This document shows, one piece after another, positions 1 to 4,803 of a stretch of 5,396 bases of DNA (the first letter of the stretch is position 1; each line of letters begins with the position of its first letter). Source of the stretch: a bacterium (GTDB taxonomy: Bacteria > Electryoneota > RPQS01); the NCBI GenBank assembly GCA_018814465.1, contig JAHIZR010000399.1, forward strand, positions 1-5,396, written 5' to 3'. The translations under genes were made by a program, and so were the position numbers. The notes below the pieces were generated by a model. That model worked only from the letters and a program-made list of their open reading frames with translations, had not been told where the DNA came from and did not search any database.

Positions 1-1
1 C

Positions 2-64
2 GCTAACGAGTACTTCAAGGTGCACATCCCGGCCGGAATCTTGAACCAAGCGCACCTTACTTGA
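2..64 (+). CDS. 3' end of an unidentified upstream gene (partial)
   Basis: Reading from position 2 gives 20 sense codons and then TGA at 62-64. The residues, in part, are NEYFKVHIPAGILNQAHL. The other two forward frames stop within this stretch (TAA at 4-6, TGA at 42-44). The codons resemble those of the neighbouring genes (TTC, AAG, GTG, ATC, CCG, GCC). It lies on the same strand as the transhydrogenase gene and ends 68 nt before that gene's preferred start. The fragment is too short to assign to a family, and 20 open codons could occur by chance, so this is an inference from frame and codon choice only. Confidence 0.42.
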   Translation, partial: ANEYFKVHIPAGILNQAHLT

Positions 65-76
65 TTCGGCACTAGC

Positions 77-96
77 CCACACGCTCCCGCGTGTGG
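77..96 (+). other. GC-rich hairpin between the upstream gene and sthA
   Basis: CCACACGC (77-84) pairs perfectly with GCGTGTGG (89-96) around a four-base TCCC loop. It begins 12 nt after the TGA of the upstream reading frame. The bases that follow (ATTATCC) are not a U-tract, so as an intrinsic terminator it would be weak. It could instead be a 5'-leader structure or mRNA 3'-end stabiliser. The in-frame GTG at 91 lies inside its right arm, which argues against that codon being the sthA start. Confidence 0.55.
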
Positions 97-119
97 ATTA
101 TCCGGAATCCCGAAACAAC

Positions 120-125
120 AAGAGG
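120..125 (+). promoter_or_regulatory. Ribosome binding site that sets the sthA start at TTG 133
   Basis: AAGAGG at 120-125 sits 7 nt before TTG 133, a textbook Shine-Dalgarno spacing. No purine-rich site precedes the alternative GTG at 91, where the upstream bases are pyrimidine-rich. This site therefore favours the shorter protein. Confidence 0.65.
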
Positions 126-132
126 CAGTCTC

Positions 133-1539
133 TTGGAACCTTCCCACTTCGATTTAATCGTCATCGGCAGCGGCCCCGCCGGGCAGCGCGCGGCGATCTC
201 GGCGGCTAAGCTTGGCAAAAAGGTCGCCCTGATCGAGCGCATGCGCGAACTCGGCGGCGTCTGTGTCGCCACCGGCACGATCCCCTCCAAAACCATGCGC
301 GAAGCCGTGCTGCATTTCTCCGGCATGCGGCAGCGCGCCTTCTACGGCGCTTCCTACCGCATTAAAAAAGATATCACGGCGGAGGATATTCGCCAGCGCA
401 TGCGCATGGTCATGGAACGCGAGTGGACGGTCATTCGCAATCAATTGACCCGCAACAGCGTTGATGTGATTCCCGGCACGGCCAAATTCAAAGACGCACA
501 TACTGTCACCATCGCTCACAATGAAATTCAGGAGCTTCACGCCGACTACTTTGTTATCGCCGTCGGCACGCGGCCTTACATTCCGCCTTACCTGACGCAT
601 GACGGCAAAGTCGTTCTCAACGCCGATTCCATCCTCGAGATTCCGGAAATCCCGAATTCCATGGTCTGTCTCGGCGCGGGCGTCATCGGTTTGGAATACG
701 CCAGCATCTTCGCGGCGCTGGAAGTGGAAGTTACCGTTGTGGACAGCTCCAAAAAACTGCTGAAGTTCGTCGATCAGGAGATCGTGGAGTCTTTGATCTA
801 CCAACTTCGTCAAATGGGCGTCCGCTTCCTGTTAGGCGATAAAGAAACCAAAGTCGAAGTCGTCAACCATAAAGGCCAACAGCTCGCGCATACGCTATTA
901 GCCTCCGGTAAGGATATCGGCAGCGATGTCGTGCTTTGCTCCTCCGGCAGACAAGCCAACGGCGATACGCTCGATGCGGACAAAGCCGGACTCACAGTCG
1001 ACAAGCGCGGCCGCCTGCTGGTGGATAAATTCTACCGCACGAATGTCAAACATATCTACGCCTGCGGTGATGTCGTCGGCTTTCCCGCGCTCGCTTCCAC
1101 TTCCATGGAACAGGGCCGGCAAGCCGCGCTGCATGCCTTCGATGCCGCCGATGCTTCCGTGATCCCCGATATCTATCCCTTCGGCATCTATACCATTCCC
1201 GAAATTTCCACCGTCGGCGCGACCGAGGAACAGCTCGCGCAGAAAGGGATTCAATACAAAACCGGGATCGCCCGCTACAGCGAAATCGCCCGCGGTCAGA
1301 TTCTCGGCGATGACACCGGCATTCTGAAGATCATCGTCGAACGCGGCACCCGCAAACTGCTCGGCGTACACTCTATCGGCACGGGCGCATCCGAACTGAT
1401 TCACATCGGTCAAGCGGTCATCGCCTTCAACGGCACCATCGATTACCTCATCAATGCCGTCTTTAATTACCCCACGCTCGCCGAGTGCTACAAAACCGCC
1501 GCCCTCGACGCGCACAATCGCTTAGCCAGAGTGGACTGA
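133..1539 (+). CDS. sthA: Soluble FAD-dependent pyridine nucleotide transhydrogenase (Si-specific, EC 1.6.1.1)
   Basis: Predicted cytoplasmic flavoprotein that transfers hydride between NADPH and NAD+, balancing the two nicotinamide pools. From TTG 133 it has 468 residues, close to E. coli SthA (466 as recalled). The FAD-binding GSGPAG lies at residues 12-17 and an acidic residue, E35, ends the second strand. The NAD(P)-binding GAGVIG is at 181-186 and the second FAD motif, CGDVVG, at 311-316. The dimerisation domain follows with HIGQA and FNYPTLAE near the C-terminus. In disulfide reductases of this fold the redox pair is C-x4-C; here it is C44 and T49 (GGVCVATGTIPSK). The usual catalytic His of the HPT motif is Tyr446 (NYPT). 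Both losses are typical of SthA and argue against lipoamide dehydrogenase, mercuric reductase or glutathione reductase. A GTG at 91 would add 14 residues but lacks a ribosome site and lies in a hairpin. No promoter is obvious, and no terminator separates it from the gene 52 nt downstream. SthA is known from E. coli and Pseudomonas; the gene symbol rests on motif likeness. Confidence 0.9.
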   Translation: MEPSHFDLIVIGSGPAGQRAAISAAKLGKKVALIERMRELGGVCVATGTIPSKTMREAVLHFSGMRQRAFYGASYRIKKDITAEDIRQRMRMVMEREWTVIRNQLTRNSVDVIPGTAKFKDAHTVTIAHNEIQELHADYFVIAVGTRPYIPPYLTHDGKVVLNADSILEIPEIPNSMVCLGAGVIGLEYASIFAALEVEVTVVDSSKKLLKFVDQEIVESLIYQLRQMGVRFLLGDKETKVEVVNHKGQQLAHTLLASGKDIGSDVVLCSSGRQANGDTLDADKAGLTVDKRGRLLVDKFYRTNVKHIYACGDVVGFPALASTSMEQGRQAALHAFDAADASVIPDIYPFGIYTIPEISTVGATEEQLAQKGIQYKTGIARYSEIARGQILGDDTGILKIIVERGTRKLLGVHSIGTGASELIHIGQAVIAFNGTIDYLINAVFNYPTLAECYKTAALDAHNRLARVD

Positions 1540-1580
1540 AGACAACAATTTACCAGATACACAGCAATGTAACAAAGAAC

Positions 1581-1585
1581 AGGAG
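1581..1585 (+). promoter_or_regulatory. Ribosome binding site of the first repeat-protein gene
   Basis: AGGAG at 1581-1585 is 6 nt before ATG 1592. It supports this ATG over the out-of-frame ATG at 1567. Confidence 0.7.
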
Positions 1586-1591
1586 CCAACA

Positions 1592-3376
1592 ATGGGGAAC
1601 CTTCAACGAGTCTGCATCTGCCTTGTTTGCCTTTATGCCCTGAACGCAACTGCTCAGCCCGACAGCCTCTGGAGCCGCACGTACGGCGGGAGCGGTGAGG
1701 ATTATTGCTTTTCGATTATTCAAACAACCGATGGCGGCTACGTCTTGGCGGGAGCCACCGAATCCTTCGGCAGCGGCTGGCAGGATTTCTGGATCGTAAA
1801 AACCGATATGTATGGCGACAGCCTCTGGAGCCGTCTCTATGGAGGAGATAATATTGACGAATGCTATGCCATTCAGCAAACAACAGACGGTGGGTATGTT
1901 TTAGCTGGTAAAACAGAATCCTTTGGCTCGGGCGGAAGTGATTTCTGGTTAGTCAAAACCAACTCAAATGGTGACAGCCTCTGGAGTCGCACCTTCGGAG
2001 GCAGCGGCACAGACGAATGCATGGCTGTCCTGCAGACTGCCGACGGCGGCTATGTCTTGGCCGGACACACGCGCTCTTTCGGAGGCGGCTCTGATGACTT
2101 CTGGTTGGTTAGAACCGACGCAAATGGTGATAGTCTGTGGAGTCACACCTTCGGAAGCTTCCGTGGAGAGAAGTGTTATTCAATTCAACAAACAGTTGAT
2201 AACGGTTTTTTGTTGGCCGGATCGGTCTCGCCGTATAATTACTGGCTTGTCAAGGCGGATGCGAACGGAGATAGCCTGTGGAGTCTGACCCTCGGCGGCA
2301 GCGAATGGGATATCTGCCGGTCTATGGTAGTAGCTTCCGATGCCGGGATTGCATTGGGCGGCTATACGATGTCTTATGGCGCGGGCGCGAGCGACTTCTG
2401 GCTCGTAAAAATCAGCCCCGATCCCGCCTTACCTGCCCCGCCCCAAGCCTTCAGGCGCGTCATCCCCGCTGACAGTTCGCTCGTCGGCTGGCCGCTCGAT
2501 ACTTACGCCTGGACACGCTCTATCGATCCCAATGGCGATGAGGTAACCTACCTCTTCCATCTCGAGTCCAACTCATCGGGATGGGATACGCTGGATTTCT
2601 CGACTCAGGATACAATACTCATGTTTGACTGGTTTCAGCCAAATGGCGCATTGGACGAGTTGTTCACATTCCATTGGACCGTGCATGCCGCTGCCGCAGG
2701 TGATACTACTGAAGCATCTAACGGCGAAGGCATCTATTTCTTCGACACCCCCGAACCCCCCGGTGATTTCACCCGCGTCCTGCCTGCGGATAATAGTGAA
2801 CTGATCTGGACGGTCGAACAACCCACCGTTGAGTTCGCGTGGACAACATCAATTGATCCGAATGGTGATCCGGTTGCTTACGTCTTCCATGTCGAATCTC
2901 CGACCTTTGCGGGAATCGAGCCGGCAAGCGCGGTACTCACCGATACAACTATCACCGTCGAAATCTCCCTGCCGGTTGAACCGCTCGATGACATCCATAC
3001 CTTCTACTGGACAGTCTTCGCCGCAGCGAATTTTGATACAGTCGAAGCAACCAATGGCGAAGGACACTTCACGATGGACATCCCCGAAGCCGCCGACGAA
3101 GAACTCGCTGTGCCCACTGAATACAGCTTGTCCGTCTATCCCAATCCCTTTAATCCGTCCACAACCATTTCTTTCGATGTGCCGCAGCAGTCTCAAATAA
3201 CTCTGACCGCCTATGATTTGCTCGGCAGAGAAATCACGCAATTGGTGAATGGCACAATAACAGCAGGCGCACATCAAATCAACTGGGACTGCTCCACCTG
3301 TGCTACCGGACTCTATCTCATCGAACTGAGATCTGGCAGCCATCGCAGCATCACCAAAGCCATGCTCCTGCGCTGA
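1592..3376 (+). CDS. Secreted propeller-repeat protein with two Ig/FN3-like modules and a T9SS-type sorting tail
   Basis: A 594-residue protein predicted to be exported and then either released or anchored at the cell surface. Residues 1-22 form a short signal peptide (hydrophobic core about 7-19, cleavage probably after NATA). Residues 24-278 are five tandem repeats of 52, 52, 52, 47 and 52 residues, each starting DSLWS and carrying GG, a Cys at position 16, DGGY-LAG and FW-VK motifs; they look like blades of a beta-propeller. Residues 283-388 and 389-497 are two copies of an Ig/FN3-like module sharing AWT-SIDPNGD, FH-ES, WTV-AA and EA-NGEG. Residues 511-594 are a FlgD-like/Por-secretion tail with YPNPFNPSTTISF, YDLLGREI, ATGLYLIEL and a basic KAMLLR end, the kind that directs export through the type IX system. 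No catalytic residues or enzyme domain are visible, so the function is unknown; binding or adhesion is a guess. It may be cotranscribed with sthA (52-nt gap, no terminator seen), although their roles look unrelated. The gene at 4804 is its paralog. Confidence 0.88.
   Translation: MGNLQRVCICLVCLYALNATAQPDSLWSRTYGGSGEDYCFSIIQTTDGGYVLAGATESFGSGWQDFWIVKTDMYGDSLWSRLYGGDNIDECYAIQQTTDGGYVLAGKTESFGSGGSDFWLVKTNSNGDSLWSRTFGGSGTDECMAVLQTADGGYVLAGHTRSFGGGSDDFWLVRTDANGDSLWSHTFGSFRGEKCYSIQQTVDNGFLLAGSVSPYNYWLVKADANGDSLWSLTLGGSEWDICRSMVVASDAGIALGGYTMSYGAGASDFWLVKISPDPALPAPPQAFRRVIPADSSLVGWPLDTYAWTRSIDPNGDEVTYLFHLESNSSGWDTLDFSTQDTILMFDWFQPNGALDELFTFHWTVHAAAAGDTTEASNGEGIYFFDTPEPPGDFTRVLPADNSELIWTVEQPTVEFAWTTSIDPNGDPVAYVFHVESPTFAGIEPASAVLTDTTITVEISLPVEPLDDIHTFYWTVFAAANFDTVEATNGEGHFTMDIPEAADEELAVPTEYSLSVYPNPFNPSTTISFDVPQQSQITLTAYDLLGREITQLVNGTITAGAHQINWDCSTCATGLYLIELRSGSHRSITKAMLLR
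1661..2425 (+). repeat. Five in-frame 156-bp propeller-type repeats (one shortened to 141 bp)
   Basis: Units start at 1661, 1817, 1973, 2129 and 2270. The first three begin with the identical 14-mer GACAGCCTCTGGAG; the fourth and fifth carry silent variants of it. Unit 4 (2129-2269) lacks 15 bp around the FGSG loop, and unit 5 has lost the QTxDGGYVLAG wording (VASDAGIALGG). Every unit keeps a Cys codon at codon 16. The pattern fits tandem duplication of one blade, with the C-terminal units most diverged. Confidence 0.9.
2438..3082 (+). repeat. Two tandem Ig/FN3-like modules, about 318 bp period
   Basis: Module A (about 2438-2755) and module B (about 2756-3082) align over most of their length at protein level: F-RV-PAD-S near the start, AWT-SIDPNGD, V-Y-FH-ES, then FTF/HTF-WTV-AA, DT-EA-NGEG and a final aromatic strand. 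They lie between the repeat array and the sorting tail. Related modules with a 'DPNGD' turn are common as spacers in surface proteins of FCB bacteria. The boundaries are approximate. Confidence 0.7.
3122..3376 (+). other. C-terminal sorting-domain coding segment (T9SS / FlgD-like tail)
   Basis: It encodes the last 84 residues of the first repeat protein. The SVYPNPFNPSTTISF opening, the central AYDLLGREI strand and the (A/S)-T/S-G-x-Y strand before a basic C-terminus are hallmarks of the type IX cargo tails. A CxxC pair (C567-S-T-C570) replaces the small residues usually seen in the 'WD-S-LASG-Y' stretch. Confidence 0.8.
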
Positions 3377-3476
3377 CTTTCATTCAAGTCCACGGTCATT
3401 GGGTGTGACAGGCAGCATACACGAGGCGCATTTCAGCATACACTCGGACTGCGAATTGAGTCGGCAAGTTTACGGT

Positions 3477-3506
3477 TTGCGGGGTGTTCCGTACTGGCAC
3501 TATCAT
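3477..3506 (+). promoter_or_regulatory. Possible sigma70-like promoter for the lipoprotein gene
   Basis: TTGCGG (3477-3482) and TATCAT (3501-3506) are 18 nt apart, roughly 80 nt before ATG 3586. The -10 matches the consensus at 5 of 6 positions, but the -35 at only 3 of 6. It lies in a 209-nt spacer that must hold some promoter if the lipoprotein is transcribed on its own. A 10-mer, CAGCATACAC, occurs twice upstream (3413-3422 and 3434-3443, 21 bp apart, about two helical turns); whether it is a binding site is unknown. Confidence 0.25.
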
Positions 3507-3585
3507 AGCATTCTATTCAGGTAACTGGTCTGCAATGCCGATGCATGCGCAGAATACTCGATTAACCTGAAGAGAGAGGTATGCT

Positions 3586-4434
3586 ATGAAGCGTTTGTTA
3601 TCTTTCACGGGATTGTTGATTGCCATCGCAGCAATCCTTTTGATTGGTTGTGACAAGGATGACGGCGGCGGGGGCGGTGGATATGTCGGAGTTTCCATTG
3701 CTCATGACGACCTGTGCGGTCCGGGCGCGACCTTCGCTTATGTTTACACTGAATGCTGGGATAACTGCACCGTGAATAACGGCTCCAACGGTCCGAACCA
3801 GGTCTGGTCATTCCCGGACTATGCATGGGCGTTTTCCTGGTCCATGAGCTGCTTGGATCCGCAAAGCACACCCCATGCGGATACGTTCGCGACTGCCGAC
3901 CGCTGTTGGATGGAAGATGACTATCCGTATTACTATTATGAAGCCATCGAACCAAACGGCTGTTACGAATTAGGCGAAGGGACTCCGTACTATACGGAAG
4001 TCTACGACGAACCACGCCTGCTCCTGAAACTGCCGCTGCAAATCAATACCAACTGGACGGAACTGGCTCTGGAGTTCTACGGCTATGTCGGAAATGACAG
4101 CTCTTATTCCATTGACTCCACAACTCACTCCGCTGACGGCTGGGGAACGCTGACGACTCCCTATGATACCTGCAACTGTGTGCGCGTGTATAACAATTAC
4201 AAGCATATTCATCATGATGCCCTCGGGGAAACGTCAACCGAAGAGATTGCCGGCTACACATGGTATGACGAGTTCGGCAATCCCGTTGTGCGCACGCTCT
4301 ACGGTTATGATGAGTACTATGAAGAATACTTCAGTTTGATTGTCATGCGCACTCCGGCGTCTGCGCCCGCAGCGCAAAACAGCCAGCCGCCTTCACAGCG
4401 AGTTGCTGATAAACTGGAACGCTTCCTCCGCTGA
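3586..4434 (+). CDS. Predicted surface lipoprotein, function unknown
   Basis: A 282-residue lipoprotein. The ATG follows an AGAGG ribosome site (3575-3579) by 6 nt. Residues 1-21 are a lipoprotein signal (MKR, a hydrophobic core, then LLIG) with the acylated cysteine at C22. The mature protein begins C-D-K-D-D and then six glycines. X-K-(D/E)2-X directly after the cysteine is the lipoprotein surface-export signal described in Capnocytophaga (Bacteroidota), so cell-surface display is likely. The body is rich in Trp, Tyr and acidic residues (YPYYYYE at 114-119, YGYDEYYEEYF at 239-249) and has eight further cysteines (44, 57, 61, 89, 107, 126, 196, 198). NGPNQVWSF (68-76), DGWGTLTTP (184-192) with a following VRVY, and YTWYDEFGNPV (224-234) resemble motifs seen in uncharacterised secreted proteins of Bacteroidota relatives ('G-NQTWDFS', 'DGYGTL-TP', 'Y-WY...PV'); this likeness is from memory. 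The end is a Pro/Ala/Gln linker (257-270) and a short basic helix, with no T9SS tail. No enzyme motif is recognised. It is probably monocistronic: 209 nt upstream and a terminator downstream. Confidence 0.82.
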   Translation: MKRLLSFTGLLIAIAAILLIGCDKDDGGGGGGYVGVSIAHDDLCGPGATFAYVYTECWDNCTVNNGSNGPNQVWSFPDYAWAFSWSMSCLDPQSTPHADTFATADRCWMEDDYPYYYYEAIEPNGCYELGEGTPYYTEVYDEPRLLLKLPLQINTNWTELALEFYGYVGNDSSYSIDSTTHSADGWGTLTTPYDTCNCVRVYNNYKHIHHDALGETSTEEIAGYTWYDEFGNPVVRTLYGYDEYYEEYFSLIVMRTPASAPAAQNSQPPSQRVADKLERFLR

Positions 4435-4465
4435 TTCGCCACCGCACATTGAAACTCCGGTAATC

Positions 4466-4508
4466 AATAAGCATCAATTCTGGCTGAATTGATGCTTGTT
4501 TGTTTTCT
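4466..4508 (+). terminator. Rho-independent terminator after the lipoprotein gene
   Basis: AAGCATCAATTC (4469-4480) pairs perfectly with GAATTGATGCTT (4486-4497) around a TGGCT loop. The stem can extend to 15 bp with one G-U pair (4466-4468 with 4498-4500). A T-rich run, TGTTTTCT, follows, and A-rich bases precede it. It starts 31 nt after the lipoprotein stop codon. Confidence 0.88.
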
Positions 4509-4595
4509 ACTCCCACAGACTTGAAACATAGGCTCTCATGTTTTAGATTGTGGTTTAAACAGATAGACGGATCACTATTCACAGAAATCAATCAC

Positions 4596-4652
4596 TTCAA
4601 ATTTCGATTCGGCAGATATCTCAGTATCATAGAAGCCATGCTCCTGCGCTGA
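4596..4652 (+). pseudogene. Relic 3' end of a lost sorting-tail gene
   Basis: The last 19 bases (4634-4652) are identical to the final 19 bases of the first repeat-protein gene (3358-3376), including the stop codon. The frame is the same: here SIIEAMLLR-stop, there SITKAMLLR-stop. Weaker similarity continues upstream (FRFGRYL against LRSGSHR, with a shared GGC codon). The frame is open back to 4488 but has no credible start or ribosome site, overlaps the terminator and lacks the YPNPFNP motif. The simplest reading is the remnant of a deleted or decayed paralog; a recombination scar is an alternative. Confidence 0.65.
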
Positions 4653-4729
4653 ACAATCAAACTAAATTCTTACGTCATTTTGGCTCCAATTCCCTGTATT
4701 GAAGCCGCTTTATTCTTGCGTTATATCGC

Positions 4730-4758
4730 TTGACTTCATGTATGAAATGCCTTACATT
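4730..4758 (+). promoter_or_regulatory. Probable sigma70-like promoter of the second repeat-protein gene
   Basis: TTGACT (4730-4735, 5 of 6 consensus) and TACATT (4753-4758, 4 of 6) are separated by the optimal 17 nt. Transcription would begin near 4765, leaving a leader of about 40 nt before ATG 4804. This leader (ATCTTAAAATAAAG) is A/T-rich and has no clear Shine-Dalgarno sequence near the ATG, unlike the other three genes. Confidence 0.5.
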
Positions 4759-4803
4759 GGAGTGCGTCATTGAGAAAATCTTAAAATAAAGTACCGCCTG
4801 CTT

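Larger units (their letters stand above)
4435..4803. other. 369-nt intergenic region with terminator, relic tail and promoter
   Basis: No intact gene is visible on either strand. It contains, in order, an intrinsic terminator (4466-4508), an A/T-rich stretch, a decayed copy of a sorting-tail 3' end (about 4596-4652) and a promoter-like sequence (4730-4758). It is more A/T-rich than the flanking genes. A TTGAAA/TAGATT pair with a 17-nt spacer (4521-4549) also looks promoter-like but has no gene directly behind it. Confidence 0.7.

Noticed and set aside
154..1515. Long open frames on the minus strand opposite sthA (154-813 and 898-1515)
   Set aside because: The + strand encodes a clear SthA with all motifs. 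The antisense frames arise from its codon bias, have no recognisable domain and overlap it completely.
133..1539. Lipoamide dehydrogenase or mercuric reductase identity
   Set aside because: The second redox cysteine is Thr49 and the catalytic His of HPT is Tyr446, and no mercury-binding cysteines end the protein; the pattern is that of SthA.
1661..2425. Regularly spaced direct repeats as a CRISPR array
   Set aside because: The 156-bp period, protein-coding conservation with silent changes and continuous open frame show tandem protein repeats; there are no unique spacers of uniform short length.
2849..3343. 164-codon open frame on the minus strand
   Set aside because: It lies wholly opposite the Ig/FN3-like modules and sorting tail, which are recognisable proteins; the antisense product shows no family features.
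3375..3390. Hairpin GACTT-N6-AAGTC right after the first repeat-protein gene as a terminator
   Set aside because: Only five base pairs and no following T-run; too weak to call.
4521..4549. TTGAAA-N17-TAGATT as a second promoter
   Set aside because: Both boxes match only 4 of 6, and the nearest gene start is over 250 nt away, behind a better promoter candidate; chance in A/T-rich DNA is likely.
4488..4652. Small gene of about 54 codons ending at the relic tail
   Set aside because: It has no ATG or GTG start before the last few codons, no ribosome site, and begins inside the terminator; the coding likeness is limited to the last ~19 codons.
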